A stretch of 64,000 nt of DNA from Verrucomicrobiia bacterium (GCA_019634625.1 JAHCBA010000008.1:124001-188000), one strand, 5' to 3'; shown: positions 27,901 to 36,578, counted from the first letter of the stretch. Made by a program: numbers and translations. Notes: generated by a model not told the origin, from the letters alone.

Positions 27901-30491
27901 GGAACGGGAACGGGCTGCTGGATCCGGGCGAGACCTTGTACACCGAGTCGGACACGGATTACGACGGGAGGAGCGATTCGGAGGAGCTGGCGGAAGGGAC
28001 GGATCCGAGGGATGTGCGGAGTGTCCGGCCGGGCGTGCTGGCGCGGTGGCTGTTCGACGATCCCGTGCATCCGTGGCGGACCAGCACCGGCGGGGAACCG
28101 ATCGAACGGACGTCGGTCTCGCTGGTGCCGACGGCGCCGTTTCAGCACGGGGCCGAACTGAACGCACCGGGATCGGTGCTTCGCTATCGCGAGGTCGAGG
28201 ACGGAGGCGTGGCCAACATCAACTGCCGCGAGGGAACCGTGCAGATCTATATCTCGCCGTATTGGGCCAGTGCCGGCGACGGATGTCCCCCGGGGTGGGG
28301 CGGAACCGGGCCGGGAGAGCCCGTGTCGTTGATCGCGGTCGGGGACTTTTCGATCGGGATCGACGCGACGGGCACGCGGGTGTCGTTGCGGTCCCCGGAC
28401 GGCGAAGGCGGCGTGGTGACCAATCTCGAGGTGCCGCTGACGATCTGCGAGGACGATTTCCCGCCGGACTTCTCCCTTGGCATCCAGGTGTCCTACTCGA
28501 CCAACACCTCGGCGATCTTCGTGAACGGGAGGCTGATGGGCCATGGAACCGGGATTCGCGCCTGGCCGGATGCGGCCACCCGGGCCGCGGAAGGGATCAC
28601 CATCGGAAGCGCCGGGGCGGGGGTCGGACCTCTGAAGGGCATTGTGGATGCGGTGGTGACCTACAACGCCCCGTTGCACCTGGTGACCAACACCCCCTAC
28701 GTGGCACCCCGGGTGACCGACATCCGCCCCACGGTGCTGCTGAGCTGGACCGGTGTCTCGAATGCCCTCTACCAGATCGATCGCCGCTCGGGGCCGGACG
28801 ATCCGTGGGTCACCGTGCGTTCCTCCCGTCCGACCTGGTGGCTCGACACGCAGGTGAGCGTGGGCCGCGAGTACGAGTATCGGATCAGTCCCGACGTGCA
28901 TGTTCCCCCGGAGATCCTGCTCAACACCGGTCCGAACTACGCCACGGTGCATTGCGGCCTGCGCTTGCCGCCGGACGATCTGCCGGGGCGTGTGCTGCTG
29001 GTGGTGGATGAGAGCCTCACCGCCGATCCGGCCTTTGCGGCGGCCGTGGAGGGCCTGATCCGGGATCTGTGGATGGAAGGCTGGGAAGTCGCCCGGTTCG
29101 ATGGACCACGACACGACGACGGCAACTGGCTCAAGAATGTGTCGCGCATCGCGGAGGTGAAGTCGTGGATCGTGGCGCAATACGCCCTCGATCCGGTGCG
29201 GACGCGCGCGGTCCTGCTGCTGGGTCATGTCCCGGTGCCGTACTCGGGAATGCTGAGCCCGGACGGCCACCTTTACCGGCCGCTGCCGGCGGATGCGTAT
29301 TACGGCGATGTCGATGGGATCTGGACCGACACACGGCACCTGCCGCTGCAGCCTGGCATCGAGACGCCCAACCTCGCCGGGGACGGCATCTTCGATCAGG
29401 AACTGATTCCGCCCAATGCGGCCGGAGTGGCGGCGGTGGAACTGGCGGTGGGCCGGGTGGATTTCGCCCGGATGCCCGCCTTCGCCGGGGCGGTGCCACC
29501 GCGGACCGAGGTGGACCTGCTCGTGCAGTACATCGAGAAGGCGCGCCGTCATCGGCGCGGCGAGGTGACGCTTCCGGAGCGGGCCGTGGTGGGGGCCTAC
29601 TTCAGCGCCAACGCCAACGAGGAGGCGAACAGCGTTCATCGCCGGGAGATGGAGGCGATCGGACGGCGCATGAGCATCGGCTGGGTGGGAACCAATGAGG
29701 TGGCGAATCTGCCGGGCGATTTCTTCGTCGCGGGCACGCCGGCTCTCTGGGGTCTTCAGGGCGGGTTCGCGGGAGGCGTGGACTGGTTGCATTCGCGTGG
29801 GGCGGTGAACGCCTTCCATGGCATCGGGCCGCACCGGACGGCCGACCTGGTGGCGGAGGCGGCGGAACCTCCGGTGGCGTTTTCCGTGATCGAGGGATCG
29901 TGGATGACGCATTGGAACAACCCGGATCACCTGGGACGCGCCCTGCTGGCCACGCGGTCGCACGGTCTGGCCTGGTTCTATGCCGGTTTGCCGCGGGTGC
30001 GCTGGCAGCTCCAAAGTGCCGCCCTCGGCAAAACCCTGGGCGACCTCTGGCGCAAGACGCAGAACGACGCCTGGATGTGGCCCTGGGTGTCCGTGACCTA
30101 CGAATCCGGCATGGGCACCGGCGTCCCCGTGTACTCCGGCTCGCGGTCCCAGGGAGGGTATGTCTTCACCTCACTCCTGGGAGATCCCACGTTGCGGCCC
30201 GTCGCCGCCCCTCGCAGCGGGACGGTCTCCGGAACGACGCTGTCCAATGGAACCCTGGTCCTGACCTGGCAGGTCAGTTCCGACCCGGCCGCCCGGTATG
30301 CGGTGTACCGGACGGCGCAGGGCCCCGGGGGAGCCTGGACGCGGGTGAACCCGGCGCCCCTGACGCGGCCGGCCTGGACGGATCCCTCGCCGCCGCCCGG
30401 GGCCCACACGTACATGGTGCGGGCCCTGACGTTGAGCCGGACGGCATCGGGTTCGTACACCAATGCCGCCGTGGGCCGCCTCTGGCCCTGA
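24918..30491 (+). CDS. Giant exported protein: beta-helix, LamG-like and inactive gingipain-like domains
   Basis: An 1857-residue secreted protein. A signal peptide spans residues 1-26. Residues about 40-350 are unrecognised. Residues about 385-980 look like right-handed beta-helix coils rich in V, T and N. A calcium-type DTDGDGIPDWIEDRNGNG stretch lies near residue 981, and a LamG-like lectin segment near 1030-1260. Residues about 1350-1790 resemble the caspase-like fold of C25 (gingipain) proteases: LLVVDESL, LLLGHVPVP, VGRVDF and a final SLLGDPTLRP. The places of the catalytic His and Cys read VNAFHGIGPH and SVIEGSW, so Cys is absent and activity is doubtful. A fibronectin-like end follows. 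Third codon positions favour G, unlike genes to the left. Confidence 0.75.
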   Translation: MESPLRPWSPLVLLLVLCSGNRIASGEEWTIDRGRDHAVRQRWVEGGEGGGRVATWIRLEPGMHFRDPDTGGWRETREEIEITATGAVARHGPHRAIFSPNVNDPAGTLDFEIEPGVRLRSSVLALRYFDPLSGRDAVVAVVRDARGELLPPNQILYRGAFDAVRADVVYTYRKDGMAADVVLREVPPSPATFGLNPETARLEVVTEFFETPEPQKRRRTLATVSDPRLRARVAEPDWVDEALHFGEARIGEGRAFAWSAREAAAFRPDAHAVVGKHWVRTGPRRAILIESVEYARLFDALLELPGPPARVQTLRAEVRAAAEQTPEARRLAAFERWAAGGLEPAERIGAGLLPERQWAGVSGGFDRPMELASAAVRDEPGVVVDWTALTASYVDFTFSATNTYLVAGNCWFTGTTVIEGGTVVKFPAHDGTAFHGVTLDGPLASHTGPYRSAIFTADHDNTVGESIAVGMPGLKTDYGWMPLRFVDRGEPVVVEHFRFKHGAHGVYFQGNNPDNAVRHSQFVNCRYPVWNTAGTPVRLENVLIDGLKTPGAALSGSGTPFIGEHLTVHGMAQLLNGGTLVLTNSLIAGVASAGSYSGAGNHQAASAAGLFQTVGTGHFYLAPGSPLRDAGVTGINPALSGELAGLTTHAPVVLGADIGSSVTLEPQAQRDTGIPDIGYHYAPIDHVVSGRSVTHATLGLTNGVVLGVFGPAGFRLESGARIDSDGMPGVPNRIVYYTAVQEQSTLGWMAPAGEVGLFELEIPSGGPAPEIRFTFTEVSMPAELPARRRLVRQSANGPLRLTSLHSHWAGLDFEVRGDHPGTALVLNNNILEHGRFAVTESASPGQHAVGLLAYNNLFRGGHVGLASDRPGSAWVVRDNLFDADTLTAAPGSGSFSHNGFRAGLAAFGSAAVTGLEPDYVATALGRYAYPSSGGVTSLAGLIDAGSRSAGAAGLYHFTTRADGQKEGFTTVDIGFHYLDPVDTDGDGIPDWIEDRNGNGLLDPGETLYTESDTDYDGRSDSEELAEGTDPRDVRSVRPGVLARWLFDDPVHPWRTSTGGEPIERTSVSLVPTAPFQHGAELNAPGSVLRYREVEDGGVANINCREGTVQIYISPYWASAGDGCPPGWGGTGPGEPVSLIAVGDFSIGIDATGTRVSLRSPDGEGGVVTNLEVPLTICEDDFPPDFSLGIQVSYSTNTSAIFVNGRLMGHGTGIRAWPDAATRAAEGITIGSAGAGVGPLKGIVDAVVTYNAPLHLVTNTPYVAPRVTDIRPTVLLSWTGVSNALYQIDRRSGPDDPWVTVRSSRPTWWLDTQVSVGREYEYRISPDVHVPPEILLNTGPNYATVHCGLRLPPDDLPGRVLLVVDESLTADPAFAAAVEGLIRDLWMEGWEVARFDGPRHDDGNWLKNVSRIAEVKSWIVAQYALDPVRTRAVLLLGHVPVPYSGMLSPDGHLYRPLPADAYYGDVDGIWTDTRHLPLQPGIETPNLAGDGIFDQELIPPNAAGVAAVELAVGRVDFARMPAFAGAVPPRTEVDLLVQYIEKARRHRRGEVTLPERAVVGAYFSANANEEANSVHRREMEAIGRRMSIGWVGTNEVANLPGDFFVAGTPALWGLQGGFAGGVDWLHSRGAVNAFHGIGPHRTADLVAEAAEPPVAFSVIEGSWMTHWNNPDHLGRALLATRSHGLAWFYAGLPRVRWQLQSAALGKTLGDLWRKTQNDAWMWPWVSVTYESGMGTGVPVYSGSRSQGGYVFTSLLGDPTLRPVAAPRSGTVSGTTLSNGTLVLTWQVSSDPAARYAVYRTAQGPGGAWTRVNPAPLTRPAWTDPSPPPGAHTYMVRALTLSRTASGSYTNAAVGRLWP

Positions 30492-30513
30492 CCTCCGGAA
30501 ATCTGTCGCCGCC

Positions 30514-31137
30514 ATGAAAACCGTGCTGGTGATCGAGGACGAACCGGAAATGCGCCGCAACATCACGCGGTTGCTCAAGTTGGAGGGCTATGAGGCGATC
30601 CCGGCCGAGGACGGCCGGGCCGGGCTGGAACTGGCGCGACGAAGCCGGCCGGACCTGATCCTGTGTGATGTGATGATGCCGGCCATGGACGGCCACGAGG
30701 TGCTCCAGGCGCTGCGGTCGGAGCCGGAGGGGCGGTCGGTGCCGTTCATCTTCCTGACCGCGAAGGGCGAAAAGGCGGATCTGCGTGGGGGCATGAACCT
30801 CGGGGCCGACGACTACCTGACCAAACCGGTGGACAACGACGAGTTGCTGGCCGCGGTGGCCGCCCGTCTCCTCCGGGCCGAGCAGGCGGTGCGGTCGGCG
30901 TTCGATCCCGACTTCGGATCGGCGGTGCCGCTCGAAGCGCTGGGGTTGACGCCGCGCGAGGCGGAGGTGCTTCTCTGGGCCTCCCAGGGCAAGACCAATC
31001 CGGAAATCGCCACCATCCTGTCCATCAGCGAGGAGACCGTGAAGAAGCACATGAAGGCGGTGCTGGCGACGCTCGGGGTGGAAACGCGGACTGCTGCGAG
31101 TCTGCGCGCGCTCGAACTGCTGCAGCGCCGCGCCTGA
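30514..31137 (+). CDS. NarL/FixJ-type response regulator
   Basis: A 207-residue two-component regulator. The receiver domain has the acidic pair in VIEDEPEMR (residues 6-14), the phospho-acceptor Asp in LILCDVMMP (about 52), FLTAK (about 80) and the Lys in YLTKPVD (about 105). The C-terminal LuxR helix-turn-helix starts LGLTPREAEVLLWASQGKTN (about 144-163) and includes SEETVKKHMKAVLATLGV. The ATG at 30514 fits the family start. It begins 22 bases after the giant gene, suggesting shared transcription. No partner histidine kinase is in the window. Confidence 0.93.
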   Translation: MKTVLVIEDEPEMRRNITRLLKLEGYEAIPAEDGRAGLELARRSRPDLILCDVMMPAMDGHEVLQALRSEPEGRSVPFIFLTAKGEKADLRGGMNLGADDYLTKPVDNDELLAAVAARLLRAEQAVRSAFDPDFGSAVPLEALGLTPREAEVLLWASQGKTNPEIATILSISEETVKKHMKAVLATLGVETRTAASLRALELLQRRA

Positions 31138-31183
31138 TCCGCCGCCGGAGGCGAGCAGGGACGTGGAGCGTTCAAAGGCACCG

Positions 31184-31342
31184 GTGCATCCCGGAGTTGT
31201 GGGTGAGAAGGCAGCGCTTCGGAGGGACGAGCTCTGCGAGTCCCCAATCCAACGCTCCACACCCTTGCGGCCTCGCGGAACCCGGCCCTCCAGATCGCCG
31301 CTCGGCGGAGTTCGCACCTCTCCCCACAACTCCGGGATGCAC
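31184..31342 (+). repeat. Long palindromic repeat, copy D
   Basis: A full 159-base copy, the same length as copy C, from GTGCATCCCGG to CCGGGATGCAC. Outer arms GGAGTTGTGGGTGAG and the complement of CTCTCCCCACAACTCC pair well. The inner left arm begins TTCGGAGGGACGAGCTCTGC. It lies between the response regulator gene and ispG, ending about 120 bases before the ispG ATG. Confidence 0.93.
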
Positions 31343-31464
31343 CCGCGCGATGTCCCAGCGTTTGACACGGGTGGGGCGGGGCTTAGCCTCGGCGACATGG
31401 TTCGGTTCTTGCCCTGAAGCCGGTGCGGACGCCCGGGCGTCCGCGGGGTTCGGGGTCTCTCGCC

Positions 31465-33249
31465 ATGCGCTATTGCGAATCCATTTATCGGCATCGTCGT
31501 CGTCGTTCCCGCGAAGTGGTCATCGGGGATCCCCACCGGGGCGGAGTGGTGATGGGGGGCGGGCATCCGGTCGTGGTGCAGTCGATGATCACCTGCGACA
31601 CGATGGACACGGCGGCATGCGTGCGGGAGACAATCGATCTGGTGAAGGTCGGCTGCCAGATCGTGCGGATCACGGCCCCGACGGTGAAGGACGCCGCCAA
31701 CCTCCAGGCCATCGTGGCGGAACTGCGGGCCCGGGACTGCCATGTGCCCATCGTGGCCGACATCCATTTCAAGCCCGAGGCGGCCATGGAGGCGGTGAAA
31801 TGGGTGGAGAAGGTGCGCGTGAACCCCGGCAACTACGCCGACAAAAAGAAGTTCGCGGTCAAGGAGTACACGGACGAGCAATACGCGGACGAAGTCCGGC
31901 GGGTGGAGGAGGCGTTCGCGCCGCTGGTGCGGGAGTGCGTGCGGCTGGGGCGGGCAATGCGGATCGGAACCAACCACGGTTCCCTCAGCGACCGCATCAT
32001 GAACCGCTGGGGCGACACCCCGGCGGGAATGGTCGAAAGTGCCCTCGAATTCGCCCGGGTGTGCCGGCGCCATGACTTCCACAACTTCACCTTCTCGATG
32101 AAGGCCTCGAATCCGAAGGTCATGATCGAGTGCTACCGGCTGCTCGTGGCGCGGTTGGAGGAACTGGGGCCGGATTGGAATTACCCGGTCCACCTCGGCG
32201 TGACCGAGGCCGGCGAGGGCGAGGACGGCCGGATCAAGTCCGCCATCGGCATCGGGTCGCTGCTGTGCGACGGCCTCGGCGACACAATTCGCGTCAGCCT
32301 GACCGAGGACAGTCCGAGGGAGATCCCAGTGTGCCGCGAACTGGTGGCGCAGGTGTCCGGATTGACCGCCTGGCCGGAAGGGGGTGGCGGACTGGACCTG
32401 CCCGCGCTGCTGCCCTGGGACCCCTTCACCTATGCCCGCCGGGCCAGTGTCGAATCCGCCCTGGGCGAGGCGCCCGGCGGCGGAGAGCAACCGGTCCGGG
32501 TGGTGGTGACGCGGGCGGTCCATGACCGCGTGGCCCCCAAGCTGACGCCGACCACCGATGTCCGGCCGGAGGCCGTGTACGAGGATCTGCCCGTGCTGGA
32601 GCTGGATCCGTCGCAGCCGTTGTCCGGCGACGCGGTTCCTTGCGACACGCAGTGGGTGACGGTGCGGGACGGCGTGGCCCTGCCACCGATTGCGGCGTTC
32701 CGGCTGCTGGCGGTCCGGCTGGCACAGCTCGGACGGCGCAATCCGATTCTGCTGAAGGACACCCTGGCGTTCGGCGCGGTGCCGTGGACGCCCGATGTGG
32801 CGATGCTGCGAGCCTCGGTGGTGCTGGGGTCCCTGCTGGCGGACGGCATCGGGGACGCCGTCCTGGTGCGCGGTGAGTCGGGGGCCGGCTCCTCGTTGCG
32901 GCTGGCCTACAACATCCTCCAGGCGGCCGGCGGCCGCAGTTTCAAGACCGATTACGTGGCCTGTCCAAGCTGCGGACGGACGCTCTTCAATCTCCAGACC
33001 GTGACCGCGCGCATCAAGGCCCGGACCGAGCACCTCAAGGGTGTCAAGATCGCCATCATGGGATGCATCGTGAACGGCCCCGGCGAAATGGCCGACGCGG
33101 ATTTCGGGTACGTCGGCGGGGCGCCCGGGAAGATCAACCTGTACGTCGGCAAGACCGCGGTGAAGTTCAACATCCCCGAGGCCGACGCCGTGGAGAAGTT
33201 GGTGGACCTGATCCGGGAACACGGGAAGTGGCTCGAGCCGGTGGCGTGA
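31465..33249 (+). CDS. ispG: 4-hydroxy-3-methylbut-2-enyl-diphosphate synthase, long form
   Basis: IspG (GcpE) makes HMBPP in the non-mevalonate isoprenoid pathway using a [4Fe-4S] cluster. The 594-residue product is the long form, with an insert between the TIM barrel and the cluster domain, as in plants, chlamydiae and other PVC bacteria. The barrel shows VVVQSMITCDTMDTAACV (about residue 36) and VPIVADIHF (about 95). The cluster domain has CPSCGRTLFNLQ (about 500) and GCIVNGPGEMADADFGYVGG (about 533-552), giving the three Cys ligands. The ATG at 31465 (MRYCESIYRH) matches the family start. Confidence 0.95.
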   Translation: MRYCESIYRHRRRRSREVVIGDPHRGGVVMGGGHPVVVQSMITCDTMDTAACVRETIDLVKVGCQIVRITAPTVKDAANLQAIVAELRARDCHVPIVADIHFKPEAAMEAVKWVEKVRVNPGNYADKKKFAVKEYTDEQYADEVRRVEEAFAPLVRECVRLGRAMRIGTNHGSLSDRIMNRWGDTPAGMVESALEFARVCRRHDFHNFTFSMKASNPKVMIECYRLLVARLEELGPDWNYPVHLGVTEAGEGEDGRIKSAIGIGSLLCDGLGDTIRVSLTEDSPREIPVCRELVAQVSGLTAWPEGGGGLDLPALLPWDPFTYARRASVESALGEAPGGGEQPVRVVVTRAVHDRVAPKLTPTTDVRPEAVYEDLPVLELDPSQPLSGDAVPCDTQWVTVRDGVALPPIAAFRLLAVRLAQLGRRNPILLKDTLAFGAVPWTPDVAMLRASVVLGSLLADGIGDAVLVRGESGAGSSLRLAYNILQAAGGRSFKTDYVACPSCGRTLFNLQTVTARIKARTEHLKGVKIAIMGCIVNGPGEMADADFGYVGGAPGKINLYVGKTAVKFNIPEADAVEKLVDLIREHGKWLEPVA

Positions 33250-33314
33250 GCGGAACGGGCGCATCTCCCTGGTGTCGGCGATGCGATCGGTCGAGGGATG
33301 CGGCGAGGGGACCG

Positions 33315-33424
33315 TCGGGGTCGGGGTCGGAATCGGGATCGAACCGGAACGATCTCTGGGGATGCGCGAAGCTCCATTTCTGCTTTCGATACCGATTCCG
33401 ATACCGACCCCGACCCCGATTCCG
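33315..33424. repeat. Period-6 TCGGNN tract folded as a long inverted repeat, locus 2
   Basis: TCGGGGTCGGGGTCGG at 33315-33330 is the exact reverse complement of 33404-33419. Imperfect pairing continues inward through AATCGGGATCG and CGATTCCGATA, giving a stem of nearly 30 bases with a loop of about 45. The hexamer family is the same as at 4.4 kb and 53.1 kb. It lies between ispG and the serine hydrolase gene and could act as a terminator or a processing signal. Confidence 0.85.
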
Positions 33425-33518
33425 TTGCGCCTTCCGACACCTCGCAGATGCGCCCGGGCCGGGCCAGCCCACCCGTGTCCTGTTGGCAGTCCATGGAGGT
33501 TCGGGCAGCCTCAGGCCG

Positions 33519-35210
33519 ATGAGCCTCTCAGCCTTTCCGCTTCGTGCGGTGGGTCGCTTCCGCCCATCCATCCGGGTTCAAGTGGGCTGGCTGCTGTTGG
33601 CGGGTGCCTGTGTCGTTGGCGCCACACCGCCCGTCATTCCGGCATCCGTCACGCAAGCCGTCCGGCAGCGGGTTGATTTTGGATACAGCGCTGGCATTGC
33701 GGTCGGCCTGATCCACCGCGATGGACGCGCCTTCCACGGATACGGCAGGCGCGATCGCGATCGTCCGGGTGCCCCCGACGAGCATACGCTGTTCGAGATC
33801 GGTTCCGTGACCAAGGTGCTGACCAGCCTGCTGCTGGCGGAGGCGGTGCACCGCGGGGAACTCGACGGGAATGACACCGTCGCCAGCCTGTTGCCGGACC
33901 GGATCCTGCCCCGGGGCCGTGATCGCGAAATGACCCTCCTGCAACTGGCAACGCATCGGTCGGGGTTGCCGGTGAACCCGGACAACCTTTGCGTGGAGGA
34001 CGTGACCCGGCCTTTCGAGTGCTACACCGAAGAGCGGTGGAGGGATTTTCTGGAACGGCACGTGCCGCCGAGGGAACCGGGGTCGGCCTGGGAGTATTCC
34101 AACACCGGATTCGGTCTGCTTGGTTACGCGCTGGCCGCGCGTGCGGGTGTCAGCTACGAGGCGTTGCTGCGCGAGCGCGTGCTGGGCCCGCTGGGCATGA
34201 CATCCACCATCATCGACCCCGACGACGATCAGGCGGAGCGCCTGGCGAAAGGCCATTCATCCGTGCTCAAGAGGCCGCCTTTCCGCCTGCCGGTGCTCGA
34301 GGGTGCGGGAGCCCTGCGATCCACCGTGTCGGATCTGCTGACCTTCCTCTCATTCCAGCTTGGACTCGAGGATACCCCGCTCCGACCGGCGATGCGGGAC
34401 ATCGAGACCTTCCGCACCGCCACCACCTACCCGGGCATGGGGATGGGAATGGGTTGGTTTCTGTGGGATCTGCCGGGCGGGCGCGTGCTTCAGCATGGTG
34501 GCGAGACACCTGGCTTCACGGCCTTCGTGGGCTGTCATCCGGCGCGCGGCATCGGCGCCGTCGTGTTGTCGAATTCGCGCGTCAATGCCTACACGGCCGT
34601 CACCGACATCGGCCTGCGGTTGCTGGACAGTTCCTACCCGTTGACCCCGATCCGGCGTCCCGCCGACGTTCCCCAAGAGACCCTCGCCTCCTACATGGGC
34701 GTCTATCAGGGTCCAGGAGGCGACTCGTTCGAAATCGGCCGGGTTCTAAACCGCCTGGTGGGATACCATGTGCGGTCGGACTTCGAATTCGTCCTCGTCC
34801 CCGAATCGGCCCGGCGCCTGCTCGTTCTCGAAATCGAAGTCGGTCCCAACGTCGCCGCCCAGTTTCAGGTGGCCGCGAACGGACGGGTCACCGGCATGGA
34901 CTGGACCCAGGGCGGCCAGACTGCCTCCTACACGCGCACGGGCGATCCGGCCCGTCTGACGTTGAGCCCCTCGGGGCACGAGATCGGGATCGGGATCGTA
35001 GGTGGCGGAGACGTTCCGTACGAGATCCAGGCCTCGTCGGACCAGACCCGTTGGGAGAAGATCGGGTCCGTGACGGCGAACTCCGAACCTCTGCATGAGG
35101 TCATCCGCCGCGCCGAACCGCGTTTCTACCGTGCTGTCCGCCGGCGTAACGCCGGACTGGAGTTTGGCCATTTCCAGGTTCCTGAGCCCCTAAGGGGCGA
35201 AAGGCGATAG
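33519..35210 (+). CDS. Exported serine hydrolase (class C beta-lactamase/DD-peptidase family)
   Basis: A 563-residue secreted protein. A signal peptide spans about residues 1-36 (VQVGWLLLAGACVVGA). The catalytic SxxK is in IGSVTKVLTS (about residue 95), the YxN is YSNTGFG (about 195), and HGGETPG (about 330) replaces the KTG box as in many family members. After the catalytic domain a roughly 160-residue tail includes ASYMGVYQGPGGD and ends with the S-D-x-x-x-W ... FYR module (ASSDQTRWEKIG to PRFYRAVRRR) shared with other exported proteins here. The last 20 or so residues may read into a GC-rich intergenic repeat. The substrate is unknown. Confidence 0.9.
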   Translation: MSLSAFPLRAVGRFRPSIRVQVGWLLLAGACVVGATPPVIPASVTQAVRQRVDFGYSAGIAVGLIHRDGRAFHGYGRRDRDRPGAPDEHTLFEIGSVTKVLTSLLLAEAVHRGELDGNDTVASLLPDRILPRGRDREMTLLQLATHRSGLPVNPDNLCVEDVTRPFECYTEERWRDFLERHVPPREPGSAWEYSNTGFGLLGYALAARAGVSYEALLRERVLGPLGMTSTIIDPDDDQAERLAKGHSSVLKRPPFRLPVLEGAGALRSTVSDLLTFLSFQLGLEDTPLRPAMRDIETFRTATTYPGMGMGMGWFLWDLPGGRVLQHGGETPGFTAFVGCHPARGIGAVVLSNSRVNAYTAVTDIGLRLLDSSYPLTPIRRPADVPQETLASYMGVYQGPGGDSFEIGRVLNRLVGYHVRSDFEFVLVPESARRLLVLEIEVGPNVAAQFQVAANGRVTGMDWTQGGQTASYTRTGDPARLTLSPSGHEIGIGIVGGGDVPYEIQASSDQTRWEKIGSVTANSEPLHEVIRRAEPRFYRAVRRRNAGLEFGHFQVPEPLRGERR

Positions 35211-35450
35211 CCCGGAGGCGGGCCCGCCGGGGCACTTGCGTGCTTTGACCGGCTGGCGGGACAACGGCGGTCGGGGTCTCGGTTTCGCAATGAGTTCCCC
35301 GGAGGTGGCACGACGTCCGTGGGAAATCCTTCTGCGCACCGACGGTCTGCGCGGGGACATTCCCCCGGGGAGCACAGACTGGAGGTGGGATTATCTGCCG
35401 CCCGATGTCCGGGGTCTCCGTGCCGAGCTTGAATTCCAACCCTGACTTCC
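35211..35450. other. Gap without recognised gene
   Basis: This stretch begins with a compact hairpin-rich segment just around the hydrolase stop (GAGCCCCTAAGGGGC, 35173-35187) and then shows no recognisable coding region. A short frame at 35236-35445 has no homology I can name. It is the left border of the accessory region that runs to about 38.4 kb. Confidence 0.4.
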
Positions 35451-35573
35451 ATGGCCTGGCGCATCCCCGAGGCGGACATCGAGCGGGTCAAACTGTGGGG
35501 CAGTTGCCACCTGCTTCGCCACACCTGCGCCCGCACATGCTCGAGGGCGGGCCCGACATCCCCAGCATCCAGC
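35451..35573 (+). pseudogene. Remnant of a tyrosine recombinase (integrase) C-terminus
   Basis: The plus strand encodes GSCHLLRHTCA and, in the next frame, HMLEGGPDIPSIQQ. Joined by a one-base correction near 35532, they recreate the integrase box with the catalytic HLLRHT His and Arg (normally H-L-F-R-H-T-x-A-T-H-M-L-E-G-G-A-D-I-R). The N-terminal catalytic domain is missing. The catalytic Tyr is not clearly present; YTHAAEYHDLQ at about 35714 may be a trace of it. It is a decayed fragment, evidence of past integration events here. Confidence 0.75.
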
Positions 35574-35786
35574 AACAGAGATTCTGCGGCGTTTGGAAGA
35601 GCTTCAAAGCGGCCAGGTTCAAGCCATCCCGGGAGACGGGGTGTCCGCCAGAATCCGCCAAATCGTGGGTCGGTCAATCCCCACTCCTTCCACCCGGCCG
35701 CCGATGCCGAGTACACGCATGCGGCTGAGTATCACGACCTCCAACAGCTCGAGGTGTATGCAGACGCAAAAAGGGTCCATCAGAGA

Positions 35787-35987
35787 TCAGGCCTTGCAGT
35801 CCAAGCGATCTTCAAAATCATCCGGGGTCAGCCAGTGAGCAGAATTCTTGTCCTCGATTCGCTTGGCCACCGCTGATGCGTATCGACTGTCCTCCCGATG
35901 TCGTATATGGAACATGAACGCCATCAACTCGTTCTGCGCCTCAATTGGAAGAGCGGCGATCTGGTCTTTCAGCTCCTGAACGCTCAT
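35787..35987 (-). CDS. Small antitoxin-like protein, orphan
   Basis: A 66-residue acidic protein: MSVQELKDQIAALPIEAQ, then NELMAFMFHIRHRED, ending TPDDFEDRLDC. Length, the opening helix of the form xxELxxxIxxLPxxxQ and the short charged tail resemble antitoxins of relBE/parDE-like modules. No toxin follows on the same strand: the downstream sequence is the integrase remnant. The ATG at 35987 is chosen because upstream frame is low-complexity. It is either an orphan antitoxin or the survivor of a broken pair. Confidence 0.55.
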   Translation of the reverse strand: MSVQELKDQIAALPIEAQNELMAFMFHIRHREDSRYASAVAKRIEDKNSAHWLTPDDFEDRLDCKA

Positions 35988-36512
35988 GACGGCTTTATGG
36001 GGCAGGTTTCTTGGCGTGGGCAAGCACCCGCGTCCAGTGTCATGCCGGTGGCATCGTCCATCTGGGCGCCTTGGCGCCGGCACCGGCACCACCGTCCACG
36101 GTTCCGCTCTGTCCGTGCTGCGGTCGGCCCATGCAATTCCTGCGACGGATCCCCTCTCCGTATCGCCAGCGCAGGCCTCCGTAGCCAATCACTCCCGTGT
36201 CATCATCTCCCAACCTGTCCTGTGCGCCGCCATCGCCATCTTTCCGCGAATGGGTCACGGGTGTCCTGTGCCCCGCACACACCCACGCCGTGACGAATGG
36301 GGCAAAATCCAGGCTCCGGACGACGTCAGGCTCCCCGAGGGTCACCCCCGAACGCTGGGAAGGGCCTCAAGACCGAGACACGATGTACCACTTGCGGCTT
36401 TCGAGGTGGGGTGTTGTGCCAACCTGACGGTACTTCAAAGGTTTGGCTGAAAACATAAGCGCCATAGCCGGTCTGGCCGACTGATCCAATTCCGCCTTCC
36501 TCACCCGGGCTC
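35988..36512. other. Accessory gap without recognised gene
   Basis: No named family is recognisable. A minus-strand frame at 36040-36345 (about 100 residues) and a 32-residue minus-strand frame starting MALMFSAKPLKYRQV at about 36462 are present but have no supporting ribosome site or known motif. Base composition is less GC-rich and more mixed than in flanking core genes, consistent with acquired DNA. Confidence 0.4.
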
Positions 36513-36578
36513 GTTCAACCAAGGGTGTAGTTGCTGGCTCCGCTTCGCTCCGCAGCAATACACCCTTTATTGTTAGTC
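36513..36578 (-). other. attC-like integron recombination site
   Basis: A 66-base imperfect palindrome. Read on the minus strand it opens GACTAAC (RYYYAAC with one mismatch) and closes GTTGAAC (a perfect GTTRRRY core). Between them a 9-base stem AAGGGTGTA/TACACCCTT and a 6-base stem TTGCTG/CAGCAA are separated by one unpaired base, as the extrahelical bases of attC sites are. The 16-base centre (GCTCCGCTTCGCTCCG, plus strand) is unpaired. Size, cores and bulge fit integron attC sites; no integron integrase gene is in the window. Confidence 0.6.

Noticed and set aside
24972-30014. 1680-codon open frame on the minus strand across the giant gene
   Set aside because: It is antisense to a gene with a signal peptide and recognisable domains. 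Its translation is low-complexity (Arg, His, Pro, Gly-rich) without motifs. Strong third-position G bias on the plus strand removes stops from this frame.
31163-31417. Peptides such as RRDELCESP and TSPHNSGMH appearing at several places
   Set aside because: They are translations of the 159-bp palindromic repeat, not a conserved protein.
30274-33264. 996-codon minus-strand frame over the response regulator and ispG
   Set aside because: It runs through two clear plus-strand genes and a palindromic repeat and has no family features.
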